64,000 nucleotides of DNA from Pseudeuparius sepicola. Its lineage: Eukaryota > Arthropoda > Insecta > Coleoptera > Anthribidae. How positions within the stretch are numbered: the first letter of the stretch is position 1; every line of letters begins with the position of its first letter. The notes under the pieces were generated by a model that saw only the letters and a program-made list of their open reading frames with translations, was not told the DNA's origin and ran no database searches. A program made the translations under genes and the position numbers. Of the stretch, positions 11,515 through 23,773 are shown one piece after another. The stretch covers positions 117,491,373 to 117,555,372 of the forward strand of contig OY987299.1 in assembly GCA_963920635.1 (NCBI GenBank). Reading direction: 5' to 3'.

Positions 11515-14407
11515 CTTTAGATACTTAGGTGGAAGGTTATGATAATACAGTAAATTGCACCTGAACAGCAACTAATTCCCAGAGATTTCACAATTAATTA
11601 TCTCACAATGCTCTTTTGGAAAGGAGAAGAACGATAACCTGCAGTTGTAACTTTTGCTCACGCACGCAGCCTTTCGCTGCGGCGCTGCGCACACAACGCC
11701 CCCGCTTTTGTCTTACTCATGATCATAAGACAAAACACTGAACAAAACAACACACTCACAATAAAGAAAACTTCAAATTAACGCCGCCACTGAAGATCTG
11801 TTCCCTCGAAGCACTAAACTGAAATAATGAAATATCGATTTCGTTTGACGAAATAAGATATAAACAGGTAAAGAATAACTAGCCGACATTAATTAAAAAA
11901 AAAATTAAAAAAATCACGATGTTTTTAAATAAATCGTTGCTTTTTGATTTTTATCAAAAATCATGATTTTTATCAACCCTGGTACCTACCTACGTATTCA
12001 GATGCCGATGCCGATAGATCGATTTTTGATCATTTTGATTTTGGGTATGCATAGGAAATTGTCACGATTTTCAACGACTTTGTTGCTGCGTCCGAATTAA
12101 ACGTAATTCTACCGTGAAATTGAACTTTTCCTACGTAAATCGACCAGCCGAATCGATCTAGCATGGTCCCGAAGGCACAGAGCTCACCGGTTTCGAGCAA
12201 ATAATTTTTTTGAAAATTCGACCCTTTCATTTTGGAGGTTTTGGACAATTTTGGACATTGAATGCGGAATTCTCGGAAACGGCTGGACGAAATCGAATTG
12301 AACCTTTATTTTCGGAAATTCAAAAAAATGCGCTGGCCGGGCATTTGGAAATTTTTTAGAGGAATTTGGAGGCCGGATCCGTGTTCTGCGGGTCAATTTA
12401 CGTTGGATAGGCTGGTTTTGGAGTCGTCCCGAGCCCGTTTAAAAAGTGTCCATTTTGGGAAATTTGGGCGATTTTCAGAAAAGTGCGCTGGCCGGGCATT
12501 AAAGAAAGCTTCCAAGTTCAATTTCAACCGGATTTTCGGTTTCTACGGGCCAAACTGCGTCGGATAGGCCTGTTTCCGGCCAATTTTATTTTTTTGCGAA
12601 ATGGTAAAATTTCAGTTTACAAAGGGGTTGACCCTCCGAAAATCTCGGACGAATATTCGCTACGCGCGCAGTTAATTTTTCAGGAGTCTGATTTCACCGT
12701 TACTTATACCGTTTATTGAGTTCTCCATCGACGGTAAAAATTACTCTTGAGAAATCATCCGCAAATTCAATGACCTTGAGCCATTATGGGGGAATAGAAG
12801 TCAGAGGTGTAGTCGGGAAAATCAATTCAGAAATACAGAGTAGTATTAGTAAAGTATATAGTGTGTGGGTAAGCACAAGCAGCTTTGACTCCTTCCTGGG
12901 ATTCTTTATTTGAAGATACTAGCACAAAGCACAATTTACAAAAAAGCACACTCCACGGCACTGTAATATCTCTCATACAGCCAAAAAATAACTGCTCAAT
13001 CGCCCCGACACTGCATCCATTTGACAGTATCTATTCCCAAATGTCGGCTGCGCGAACAGGTGCGCAGAATTTTCCCCCCATGGGAAGTTTTACTGCTGGT
13101 TGTTTTATATCCTCTGGTTATACCCAAATGGCAAATGCGCATGTCCACTGGGCCTCGTTATTACTATTTTATGATTTTAAATTGGTCAGAGATTTTCCGC
13201 GCATCCTATATATAAAAAAGATTGTCCAGCACTCTTCCTATATATATATATACGATCTCTATGTTTAGAGTGCATTCTAGTGCCGTTGTCAAAATGACAT
13301 TTGACAACGGCCAACCGCACGGCCCTCGTGCATTTGACATTAACAGCCAATGACGTGTGTGCCCAATATGGCCGATCTTTCGGTGGGACATATATATTAT
13401 ATATGTATATAAATATATATAAATCCGTTTTCTATAGCCGATTTTAGGCAATCGTCTGGTTTTAACCGCTGTTATCTTTCTGGTTGTCCTTGGTTTTAGC
13501 CCTTGAATAACCAACAAAAATATCACCATTGAACCAAGGAGAAATGTCGTACTATATACTACCTCAGCTGAGGTATATAACCAAAATAGTGCATACAAGT
13601 GTGAATATTTATAAAACATGTAACAGATATTTGGAAATGGATATACCGGTAGGTATATACATAAAATGTTTAACAATGGATATACATTTATGGATACCAT
13701 TTAGATACTTTGTATATGCATAAAATGATATACCTACTTAGATGTAGGTATATCATTTATAATAAATGTACATATCCATGGCTTGCTATATGGGAGAGTA
13801 ATCTTTATTCATTAGTCTGAGTATACTACCCGTCTATAACCTCACCTACTAATTGTGTATGTTGGGTTTTGTTTAAATTTGTTACAAAAAATGAACAAAA
13901 GCATGTAATAAAATAACATTTAACCGAAAACTTGCTATTTCCATATCTCCGACTTTAACCTGGAATCTAGACATCTTCACACTCGAATAATCTTCACCTT
14001 CAGCTTCAGCCTTCAAAGTTTACACAAAAGAGATGTTCCTATTCATTTTTTTTTTAATTTATGGAAAATATGAAATCACTACACTTGCGCCTCATCAGCA
14101 AATATATTTTTAAGTTTTGAAAAATTCAAACTCTCAACAAATTTGCAAATCTAGCCAATGGCATTTGTTATTTTCAATAACCGCGGTAATTACCCTGCTC
14201 CTGAGTTGAGTAAATACCGCGGTTATCGGTTATTGTCGGTTATAACGATGACGACGTATGAAGGGCTTCTATGTGAGGTCAGAGACCTATAACCAACAAT
14301 AACCGAATCGCGTAAACGTGTTTGGTATTTACCGGTTATTAATCGTTATTCGCCTAAAATCGACTTATGAATCGAATCGTGGGAACGCGCGTTATAATAC
14401 CAGAGAT
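11515..14407. other. Intergenic DNA, repeats only
   Basis: No gene was recognised. At 12320-12560 a diverged direct duplication of about 160-180 bp carries TGCGCTGGCCGGGCATT twice. TA-rich microsatellites lie near 13235-13250 and 13388-13425. Small hairpins lie near 13277-13306 (CCGTTGTCAAAATGACATTTGACAACGG type, shown as arms CCGTTGTCAAA and TTTGACAACGG) and 13726-13757. A run of ATAACCGCGG-type inverted motifs lies at 14178-14345. Confidence 0.45.
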
Positions 14408-14698
14408 ATAAGCCGCGTTCCTTTTGCCACTTTTCTTAAGGATTCTTACTTTATCTCAGTTGGTGGCAGTTCCTTTTACAAATGAGAATGTGAGCTGAAG
14501 TGAGATTTTTTACCTCCCCCTTCTCCCTTCAAGCACATCCTCGCGAGGACACTCACTATCGAGCATATTGGCTCAGTTTGGTGGTGGGGAAAATGACCCT
14601 TTCACAAGATGAGCCCTTGACAGGAAAAAACAAACTGAGTGGCTCGGCTAACAACTGAGCCAAAGTTTTCAGTGTAGGAGCAAAAGGAACGCGGCTAT
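14408..14698. mobile_element. 290-bp MITE upstream of nudC
   Basis: Left end AGCCGCGTTCCTTTTGC pairs with right end GCAAAAGGAACGCGGCT. It ends 175 bp before the nudC start codon, so it may sit in or next to that promoter. There is no open frame. Confidence 0.7.
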
Positions 14699-14873
14699 GG
14701 TGAAGAATATATCATGTTGACAACACTGGTGACAGACAACTGACAGCATAAACGCGTGGCGCCAACTGGCGCGTGTTTGATCGTTTGATCGATATTTTTA
14801 TTTTCGGTTTTCGGCCGGGTTTGTTATTTTGCACGATTTTTCACTTTTCTTATTGGTAATAAAAAGTCTGAAA

Positions 14874-15613
14874 ATGAGCGGCGACAGTTCTAAAATTGAG
14901 CAGTTCGATTCTCTGTTTCTCACAGTTGCCCAGCATCATCCTGAGGGGCCTCAACAAGTATGTATCTGAAAAAATTCCAAATTTCTTTCTAGAACATGTT
15001 TTTTCTAACCTCAATATCGGGAATACAAACAATGAAAATTATTATTGTAATGTTTTAATATTTGTAGCTTTTAGACACGTTTGTGAGTTTCCTGGGAAGG
15101 AAAACCGATTTCTTCACAGGAGGAAATGAGGGTGACTGGCAAAAGGTAAGTAGGGATAGCCTTTGGTTGTTTATAATAGGTATAAAAAAATTACTATAAT
15201 TTTTAGTGTATATACATCTGTCCATTTTCATTGACCATCCTGGTATATTTTAGCTGGTAATGAACACATTCAAAAAGCATGAGAAAATAAGTAGAGAAAA
15301 TCATGCAAGTGAAATAAAAGAAAGACAAGAGAAAGAGGCCATCAAAAAGGCAGCTGCTGCAAAAAAAGCAGAGCAGAGTGTGGTAAAATCAGCAGAAGTA
15401 AAGGAAATTACAGATGAAGAAGCAGAAAAGCTTCAGAGGGAAATCGATGCTCAAAAAGGGGCTTCAACGAGCAGATCCACACCACCGCCCAGTCCTCCGG
15501 CAGATATAAATGATGACGAGGATGAATCGGAGAAAGGCAAGCTCAAACCTAACCTAGGGAATGGGTGTGATTTGGAGAAGTATAAGTGGACGCAGACGCT
15601 GCAGGATATTGAG
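14874..15613 (+). CDS. nudC: NudC, exons 1-3 (N-terminal part)
   Basis: NudC is a co-chaperone-type protein with a CS (p23-like) domain that stabilises dynein regulators such as LIS1 in the cytoplasm. Exons are 14874-14957, 15068-15145 and 15254-15613, all phase 0 with GT-AG introns (GTATGT, GTAAGT, GTAAGT), giving 174 codons. Exon 1 starts MSGDSSKIEQFDSLFL. Exon 2 gives the conserved FVSFLGRKTDFFTGG block of the NudC N-terminal domain. Exon 3 gives a charged coiled coil, ITDEEAEKLQREID, then KGKLKPNLGNGCDLEKYKWT and QTLQDIE, the linker just before the CS domain. The family usually has about 330 residues, so roughly the C-terminal half is missing. I found no exon for it in the following kilobases. 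Neighbours suggest divergent transcription from DCAF1, 5.8 kb apart. Coordinates include introns. Confidence 0.93.
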
Positions 15614-15680
15614 GTAAGTGAAAATTAAAAACTAAAATGTTCAATACCAGTTTGAGGTGCCTGCGCGTATTTACTTTTTG

Positions 15681-16250
15681 TGGTAATTATGGAACGTACT
15701 GTATGCACCGCCCGATTTTCTTAAAATGTTAGCTACCCCCCTATTTTCGAGGTCCCTGAACACGAATCTGACCTCAGTGTTTTGAGGTCGGATGTAGTTT
15801 CCGAGAAAACGAATTTTCAAATTTCCTTTTGATGAATTTAGCTCAAATTGATCACCACCTTTTTTTTCACCTTCTGCAACATCGACATTCGGCACGCGCC
15901 GACTGTCTGGCGAAAACAGCGGCCGGGCCGCACGTAAAACACGGCATAAATCTTTCAAAATTTCGGATTTTCCACGGGTTTTCGCGAAGTTTCGTTGTTG
16001 CAGAAGGTGCAAAATAGGGTGGTGATCAGTTTGAGCTGCGTACAGTAAAAATTTATATGGATTATAACCACAAATATCGCCGTGAAAAGTGGGGTATCAA
16101 AACGAAATTTCAAAATTCATTTTCTCGGAAACTACGTCCGACCTCAAAAAACTGAGGTTAGATTCGTGTTCAGGGTCCTCGAAAATAGGGGGGTAGCCAA
16201 CATTTCAAGAAAATCGGGCGGTGCATACAGTACTTTCCATAATTATTACC
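15681..16250. mobile_element. 570-bp element with 160-bp inverted repeats
   Basis: The left arm, containing TATGCACCGCCCGATTTTCT and GCTACCCCCC, is mirrored by a right arm containing AGAAAATCGGGCGGTGCATA and GGGGGGTAGC. The arms span about 15681-15840 and 16085-16250. The same core (GATTTTCTTGAAATTTTGGCTACCCCC) recurs in inner arms of the nest at 28791-30301. It lies just after nudC exon 3. The open frames in its arms are mirror artefacts. Confidence 0.75.
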
Positions 16251-16885
16251 TACCCTTTTTGTTTATTAAACAAAGTAACCTGCCTCTTGACAGCTCTAGA
16301 GCTCCTATCATCTGTAAGAGTTGGGTAATATCAACGGTAATATGTCATTATTCACCGGTTTTGGGCATTTCCAAGAAATAAGACATATTATGCAGTTTAT
16401 CGTCTTCTTCTTCTTTCTTTTTTTGGGCTAGATTTTCATCATTGACCCAGTGTCGGTGTTTGTTTCACCACCTTTACTTGTCCAAGGAGTACCGTCTGGA
16501 GTTGATCCATGACCCCTCGAACTAATCTCTTAATTGGACTGGTGACTAGTAGTTTATATACATTTTTTCGTTAAAAAGAGGTTAGTAGACATCACAACAC
16601 GCAGGATAAGACCCTTCTCGCTCCCGAGCACCGGAGGAGCTACACACAAACCCCGAAATGGTGCTTCGGATGATAGTATGAGAACCCAGTTATATAAAAG
16701 ATTTGATGTCAATGTCAATTTTCTAGAAAAATAAATAAATATAGGATAGATATAGGACTGGAAATCAAAGGAAATATAGTTTTATCTAATTGACAGTAAT
16801 GAAGTTATATACTTATTATTTTAATTGAATTTGAAATGATGGAATTTAAAATATCATATAATAACAAAGGACCTACATTTAAATT
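16251..16885. other. No recognised gene
   Basis: Mixed-composition sequence between the NudC-intron element and the LINE fragment. I looked for the NudC CS domain (expected blocks around WWSRL or MEWW) on the plus strand and saw none. It may hold the decayed start of LINE ORF2, but I cannot show it. Confidence 0.4.
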
Positions 16886-17990
16886 TTAATTAATTTCTGA
16901 TTTTTGAGATGTGGACGGATGATTTTGAGTTGTAAGTTTTGAAATAAAATTAATGACCGATTGCTTGTATTTTGAACAGGTAAGCTTGCTTACCGCTATT
17001 GCTAAGTGGACATCGGTTTCCATGTCAGATTCTTCGTCGACTACCCTGGATATCCTCGGGCTTGGAGTGTCAGGGATATAATAAGGACTTTGTAAAATAT
17101 TACCAACTGGGGAGTCCACCCTCCCTTGGGGGTAAATTAAATTTTTCTTATGTGCCAGGAAATCATACCCAGGTGATGAATCCACTTTACGTTTTTTTTC
17201 TCTAACTGCCTGAGAATAGGATCTATTACTAGATGAATTCCTTATTAAATTATCCCTTTCACTCGCCGAGAGGGTATCATTAACGACTAGAGTGGACAAT
17301 AACGGGAACTGTGACTGAGTAATTAAATAACTATCACCCTTTGATTTAGAAATTTTAGGGAATTTTTCGTTAGCCTCATAGAAAGAGAGGTTGTCTCTTT
17401 CAATGGCTTCTTTTATAGTTTTTTGTCTATGAAACTCAGGACAAATTTTGCTAGAGCTGGTATGCTCGGTACTACCGCACAGTCTGCATTTTTTCGTACA
17501 AATCTCATTGTGTTCTTCGTTTTTTTTTCTCCCCACAGGTAGGACAATAGCTAACCTTACTTTTACATAACTTCTTCCTGTGTCCATATAAATAACAATT
17601 ATGGCATTGCACTACCGGTCCTACATAAGGGCTCACCAAGAAGGGCATAACATAAATTTTGACCTCTCTAGGAAGAGAAGAGCCTGAGAAAGTGAAGCAG
17701 ATTGTATAAGTTGGAATAAGAATTGGTTCTTGAGAATTTTTGTCTCTGAAATTAAGTCTTCGTGCATTTATAACACTGCTGTGAACCGATGAAGGAACCG
17801 AATTGTTGATTAAGTCATGCTCCGTAAACGATTTGTCTACGTACCTGACTATGCCTTTGCATGTTACTTTATTTAGCGGAATAAATATTTCATATCCTTT
17901 TCCAATAAAGAGTTTATTATTGAGGAAATCATTAGCATCACTGAACTTTGTCTATCCCTTAACTGTCAAAATTTTGTTGCTAGGAGGCTA
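16886..17990 (-). pseudogene. LINE ORF1 (gag-like, zinc knuckles), frameshifted
   Basis: Reading leftward from about 17960, the frame gives an RNA-binding-like segment, then a CCHC knuckle CHNCYLYGHRKKLC (CX2CX3GHX4C), a second cysteine cluster starting CPTCG, and then CRLCGSTEHTSSSKIC. Next come the PEFHRQKTIKEAIERDNLSF block, typical of jockey/I-type LINE ORF1, and a low-complexity tail ending at 16886. The frame breaks at a run of nine A (minus strand, around 17521-17529), one base too many. The longest intact stretch is 16886-17587. No ORF2 follows on the left, so the copy is inactive. Confidence 0.8.
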
Positions 17991-18519
17991 ATAAGAGTAA
18001 TTTTAAACATGAAAAATCATTGTGAAGCTCTGCTAGGCATGTTATTTTTAGGTTAGTTTTTAGTTGTCAGGTTAATTGAAATCCTACTTGCACTAGAAGA
18101 ACATAAGGGGTATGCTATTTTCAAAAATTAGCTACTTGGCGCATCGCGCATCCTAAATTCTAGTTGCACTGCTTGAGCATTTATGAAATTTTAAGGTCTG
18201 TTATCCAGCCCATAAAGGTGCTGCGAATTTGAACTGTCATCTGACAATACAAAGTATTCGCTGAATCGTCCCAGGAGGTTTTAATAGAATTTTTATATTA
18301 GTGAAGCTTCCGTTTTGTACAGACTTCACGTGAAAACTCTGACCCCCTATTATTTCTCTAATTTCTCTAAAAAAAAAATAATAAAGTTTTAATATGAAAC
18401 TTGTAAAGAAAAGCGATTTTTGAAAATTGTGATTTTTCCTAAAGGGTAATTCATTTTTATTAGGAACTTAGGTCATTAATAATAATTTGAGATGCTAAGG
18501 TACCTAAAACAAGACACAT
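17991..18519. other. No recognised gene
   Basis: AT-rich sequence between the LINE fragment and the probable 3' end of the next gene. Nothing supported. Confidence 0.4.
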
Positions 18520-18525
18520 TTTATT
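18520..18525 (-). promoter_or_regulatory. Possible poly(A) signal
   Basis: AATAAA on the minus strand lies about 320 bp past the stop codon at 18845. It would close the 3' untranslated region of the membrane-protein gene. AATAAA is frequent in AT-rich DNA, so support is weak. Confidence 0.3.
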
Positions 18526-18844
18526 TCGCATTTTTATTCGATGTCAAGAAAATTACAATAAAACATAAATAACTATACATAAAAGTTAAACGGTATGATT
18601 GCTTTACATATCACAGTAACATTAAAAAATACAACCGTCATATAAATACTTATGCTTGCTTACATCTAAGAGACAACCACGAATTTGGCTCGATTTGTAT
18701 ATTTTGACTTATGTACGAGTAAAGACACTAACACTAGGGAATTAAATAAGATTGATAAATAAAATTTTCTAATTATGTAACATAGGTAATTCCGTCGTCA
18801 GCGGTACTGAGGCTTGAGTTTCGCTTCCTTTGAAGTCTCCAGTG

Positions 18845-21800
18845 TCAGTACCTTTGGTTCTTGGCTCTCACTGGAACAATAAAAACATGTTTATTTATTT
18901 TAGTTGGTACCTACATGCCTTCAAAACGAGTTCGGGATTATAATAGGGTACTTCACCATTTTTTGAAAATAGCTTGAAATTGAAGCTATAGTTTTTTGTC
19001 AGAAGTGACAAAATTGCTTTAGGTTATATTACTGTTTTATTGTTAACCACATTTAGAAACATCTCTGACGTCACTAATTTGGAAATAATCTGGCAACTCT
19101 TAAGTCAGTCTAAATGTTATGTCTAAGATCTCCAACCCTTGTACAAAGTTATCTTACAATTTACAGGAATTATCATCAGTAATAAAAATAAAAACAATAG
19201 CTGGTGTTCTGTGCAATTAAAAGCTCTTTCATATGTTTGATCTGTGTTACATATTTTGTCAAATATAAATTAATGGATCTGTTTGCGCCTCAAAGAAATT
19301 TCTGATAATATTTAAATATGTTGGTTTTTGTGGCTCTATCCAAGCAGAGATTATAATTAGTAAGACCAAATAATAAGGAATAAGAATGCCCAAATACCAA
19401 AGGAAAGTATCATTTGGGACTTTTTTGCCAAAAAAAAATTCATGGCAAAAAACAGGCACAATCTAGGTTCAAAATCAAAAAATACTATATTAAAACGAGT
19501 AAAATGGAATGTATGAAAGTTCCAAATTGAATTTTCAATTATTTACAATTTGTATGACAAAACCATTCCTGCAAGTATACTTATAAAGTATTATACACCA
19601 TTTTGATGAGAAAATTATGACCGATCGAATGGCACACTTTTCTGCAATTTTTTAATTTGTCCACTTGCGTGACCCAAAATGACCGCTTACGATAGTCCGG
19701 TCAGTCACGAAAATATCGTGACCGGACATTTACCCATCACTACCTAAAAGTAAACACATTTGACAGATGATAGATAGAGTGATGACTAATTTATAACCTA
19801 TTGTGACTGGTTTATTTGTCCCATAGTAAATTAAATTATCGGAAAAACTGACAGAACAATGACGTCAAAACCTATAGACAGGTTTGTTTTGATAAACGCT
19901 TGACGCCCAGAACTAATCACATTCTAAGCGCTCCATTACATTATTCCGAAAATGTCGCGAGATTGTCAGAAATTGCCCCTTTTTGTCGAGCTTTAGCGAA
20001 CTTATTTCGACTGGGCTCGGAGGCTGGCGTTGTTAGACCATCCCCCGAGTCTTCAGATGAGGTTCCGATGCTTCCGGCGCCCCCAAACAAGAAAAAACAT
20101 GCGATATCCAAGTGTGATTCTGGAGGAACTATAACCAGGAATCACCGGGCGTATAGTTGGTTGATGGTTGACTTTCTGTCTTTGTTTGTAGCATGTTTTT
20201 AGAGTAGTATGGATATATTTAATCTTGGAGTCAAAATAAAGGGCATTTTAACAATGGGCACCACGTCTATAGGTTTTGACGTCATTGTGACAGAAGTACT
20301 CATGTCATGCTTCATTATTGAGATAGATATATTAGAACATGTCTGCTTTATTTTTACGACAGTCATTTTGTAAAAAAAAGTCCCAGTGGTTTGGTAGCAT
20401 AATTTATTTAAAATATCGACTTTGTTTTAGAATCTCGTGATTATTGACAAAAGTGTCACACGCGATTTAATATGACATTAGCCGAGTTCAGCAATGGTCC
20501 TCCATTCGCTCTTTTTGCTCCAATAACAATAGTTTGCCATAGAAACCATTGTTGTCACAGCAAAAAGATCAAACATGGAGAAGGCTTGTAATGCCGAACT
20601 CAGCTATTGTTGGTTTAATATTTCTTTGCAGTTTTGCAAATATAGTGTTATTCCGGCTAGCACTTTGAAGCATTCAAAAAACCCCTATATAATCTAGAAC
20701 TTTCAATAAAATCCAGCAAAAACACGTTATAAAAAAATTTATAGCCTCATCGGACCACTATTTTCTTTACTATTAGCATGTAATGAAAGAATATCGGTAA
20801 GCGACAGAAGGAATTTGAATTCTGTAAAGTTTTTATTTATTTATTATTATCAATGAAAATATTGAGTGTCCTTACGTCTTGCAAAAAATATATTTTTTGG
20901 TGCCTAGTTTTACCACATTTTACTTGAGCTCTGCGCAAACAAAAATGATGTTATTGTAATTGTTATAATTTCAACAAGTAGTGGTAGTAGCAAAGTTTAC
21001 AGAATAATATTTTATTCTGTGAACTTTGGTAGTAGTAATAGTAACATGTTTTTTTGTGTATTTTAATGGTGGCGATCTATTCATTGATCTCTATCTTCAA
21101 TAATGAATACTATGAATATTAATCTATAAGCGAATTATTATTTTATTGGGTATTATAACATAGAACCACGTGATCTTTAACAAACTGCCAGGCCGACAAT
21201 TTCGAACGTTGGCGAAAACGCCAGTATTATTGGGTTTTCTCGCCAAAAAGGATATATCTGCGCAAATCGTGACAAACAGGGCTATTCTCATTAGTTACAA
21301 ACTTCGCGGTAAAGTTTATTTAATAAAAAAAATAATTTGTTTCTTTTTAAAAATAATCGGATGTGTATTTGTATTTTTTTAAATAGAAACCCGAAATAGG
21401 TTTTGTCGTGCGATACCCGTTACTCACTTTCCAAGAGCATTATGGCGGTCAGTATCCCGACGGTGAACAGCGCCGACATCGTCAGCACCAGCACGGTCAG
21501 CTGGTGGCGGCGGCAGAAGCCGCGCCGCGGCGGCGGCCGGCTGCGGCCCATGTTCACCACGGTGAAGTGGGTGGAGCTGGCGACGGAGGCGGCGTCGTCG
21601 TCGGCGGCGGGGGCGGGGCGTTTCTTGTCGGCGCCGCCGAGGGGCGGGGGGGCGTGGCCGCCAGCGCCGGGCGCCACGCCCTCCAGGTAGTAGCGTATGT
21701 TTTCGTCGCGCGTCGAGCGCTCATTGGTAGGGGCCGGGTCTAAATGGGCGGGGTCTACGGAGGCCTGGTGGATCTGGGCGAGGTTCGCGGCGGTCAGCAG

Positions 21801-23773
21801 CAGCGAACCCGACCTGACGCTCTGAAACAAAGGAGATCTCGGTTGGGTAAAGGTTTTACGAAATAAAAGTCTCCTAGGATATAAAGGACAAGCCAAACTG
21901 GAAGAGTAATGCGTGTTTTCACAAGTTGTTTGCGTTGTTTGCAAGATTTGCGTCTAAGCAATTTCCGTGGAGGTTTGTTCGTTTTTTTACTATTGGCGGT
22001 ATTTTGTTTGTGATTTTTGTATTCTTCACGTGTATTCTTATTCTTCATGTGTATGTCAACAGTTATTTTAACTTTCTTAATCATTATTGTTATTAGTGTT
22101 TTTTTATCGATTTTGGTCGCCCAGTGTATCAACCTAATATCTGAACATCAGAAACATCTACAATGTTTGGTATATTATTTGTTGTGGTATTATACATATA
22201 TACAGGACGTTGAAAATGTTGCAAATTATATAACGTTTCATAATATTATCAATTATTGCGCTTTTGGAATATCTCGTGCTAAGAGTAGTATAACAGAAGT
22301 ATGTTTCAATAATAATGTAATAGTGTCCTCAAACTTTATTTTTGAAAAAAAAGAAGTATGTTTCTTCAAAGGAATATAATATTGAAATCGTAAAATTTTT
22401 TTATAGACCGTCCGATAGTGACAGATTTAGGTTCCCCATTTTCGCATACAAGCCTCGAAGAGAGTTGAAAAGTATATCGATGTTGAGTAGAATCATAGAA
22501 GAAATTCTTCTATGGTAGAATGAAGGGAAATTTACAAGTGGCCCTTGGCGATAACACATTCGAGTTTTCATTTTTCACAATAATTCGATTCGATATTTTC
22601 ACCCAAGCCGTGTTCATGAAATGATTAATTAATAGAACCTGGCTTCGAAAAATCAAAGGCTTGAGTGTTGTATGAATCGAAAGTATGAAAACGTACATCG
22701 TTATTAACCCGATACATATTGGCGCGAATGGATAATAACATTTTGGGTTCGGAAAATTTAACAGAATTTTTTTTTTCGATTTTCGATATGCTATCCCCAG
22801 GGGCCACTCGTAGATTTCCCTTCATTCTACTCCCTCATCGTTTCTTTGCAAGCACCTAAATCAATAAAAAGTGTTTAATATAGAAGCCAATAAATTGTAT
22901 TTGTAAGATAAATAGGTATCAACGTTTCGAAACTAGAAACGAAGAGTAATTTTTTTGTTTGTTTTTGTTGGAAGAGTCTAACTTATCTGTGTTTTCGGTT
23001 AGGAAGAAAATTAGTCATTTTTTTTTGTTTTTGTATGTGAATACTTTAAAGTAGATTGGCTTTAACTGTATTTTGAAGTGGTATTCATTTTTGTCCTCAG
23101 ATTTATCGTTACATTTTGTTATTTTACCTTCGAATGCCTGACGTTTTTAAACATCTCTCGGCCAAGTAAGAGTGAAAGTGGATTGCGCGTGTGCCAGACA
23201 AAGGCTACGTGCGCTGTCGTTGTACGGATCCGTGAATAGAATCGATTTGTGACCTTTGAAAGCAAAAGTGTAATGTAATCTTGATCTTGACCGAGTATCG
23301 GTAAAGCAGGAAAGAAAAGTAGCGGGTTGTGACGCAGAAAAAAATGCCTCAAAAAACACTGGTCTAAGTGATTTAGTATTATTAGCGCCAGTTGTATGTA
23401 TTAAGAAGTTTTTTCGTACAACCTAAATAAGTTGTACATAATTGGCTATCAGCGTTGATTGACATATTAATAAAGACCGCTCACGGCTGTCATGTTTGAC
23501 AGTTCTCTTGCTTACAATGCGCTTCCCGGAGACAAAATACAATGCATAGGCCCCATCTACTTTTCAGAATATGCCGTGAGAAGTCTTATAACACACAATA
23601 CGTCAGTCAACGCTATCAGTTACCACAATAATTTGACAACACTTGCTGATATCACTGACGTTTAATTTTCTTACCTCTGTACTATTGCTGGACGTCGACC
23701 CCTGAGAACTTTTTGAGCTACGAGCTAGTGTGGGTCTTGGTATATGCCAACTCTTTCCGAGATCTGCTGGGAT
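18845..23773 (-). CDS. Unrecognised single-pass membrane protein, last three exons
   Basis: I do not recognise the family. Exons read leftward are 23773-23675, 21821-21428 and 18870-18845. Introns are GT-AG (donors GTAAGA and GTGAGT; acceptors TTACAG, TTTCAG, TTCCAG), and phases agree (0, then 1). The first is Ser-rich (IPADLGKSWHIPRPTLARSS). The second starts SVRSGSLLLTAANLAQIHQA, then has RDENIRYYLEG, a Pro/Ala/Gly-rich linker in GC-rich sequence, THFTVVNMGR, a basic patch RPPPRRGFCRRH, and one membrane helix of about 22 residues (LTVLVLTMSALFTVGILTAI). The third adds only MRAKNQRY and a stop at 18845-18847. The basic patch before the helix suggests a cytoplasmic N-terminus and a tiny outer tail. 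Upstream exons lie to the right and were not found. The open frame read on the opposite strand over exon 2 is a shadow. Coordinates include introns. Confidence 0.7.
18871..19856. other. Intron of the membrane-protein gene
   Basis: No coding exon was seen. Near 19672-19731 an inverted motif (GTCCGGTCAGTCACGA against ATCGTGACCGGAC) forms a small hairpin. Confidence 0.4.
19857..20287. mobile_element. 431-bp MITE with exact 8-bp target duplication
   Basis: Ends CAATGACGTCAAAACCTATA and TATAGGTTTTGACGTCATTG are inverted copies. The flanks carry an exact TGACAGAA at 19849-19856 and 20288-20295. The 8-bp duplication fits hAT or P-type elements. The interior (about 19960-20100) is related to a stretch near 61470-61590 inside a different element. 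The 100-codon open frame inside has no recognisable domain. Confidence 0.85.
20479..20606. mobile_element. Small fold-back element
   Basis: TAGCCGAGTTCAGCAATGG at the left pairs with AATGCCGAACTCAGCTA at the right. Inner arms CGCTCTTTTTGCT and GCAAAAAGATCAAA continue the pairing. It is about 128 bp with no coding content. Confidence 0.65.
20981..21040. repeat. Hairpin
   Basis: AGCAAAGTTTACAGAATA pairs with TATTCTGTGAACTTTGGT across a short AT loop, flanked on both sides by GTAGT-type repeats. Confidence 0.55.
22404..22514. mobile_element. Fragment of the TAGACCG fold-back family
   Basis: It begins TAGACCGTCCGATAGTGACA. The same end occurs at 32837 and 45195. The partner end is missing, so this is a truncated copy. 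Confidence 0.5.
22515..22830. mobile_element. 316-bp MITE
   Basis: GTAGAATGAAGGGAAATTTA at the left mirrors TAGATTTCCCTTCATTCTAC at the right. A second block (AAGTGGCCCTTGGCGATA against TATCCCCAGGGGCCACTC) extends the inverted repeat to about 40 bp. Confidence 0.75.

Larger units (their letters stand above)
20288..21427. other. Rest of intron, small fold-backs
   Basis: Besides the fold-back at 20479-20606 and the hairpin at 20981-21040 this stretch shows no gene. GC content rises only at the exon beginning at 21428. Confidence 0.4.
21822..23674. other. Intron of the membrane-protein gene
   Basis: Apart from the elements at 22404-22830 no exon was seen. Open frames here are short and lack splice context. 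Confidence 0.4.

Noticed and set aside
15671..16381. Similar frames on opposite strands around 15671-16012 and 16082-16381
   Set aside because: They are the two arms of one inverted-repeat element read in mirror image.
21403..21743. Plus-strand frames of 95 and 111 codons
   Set aside because: GC-rich shadow of the membrane-protein exon; low-complexity Gly/Ala/Arg products, with no homology recognised.
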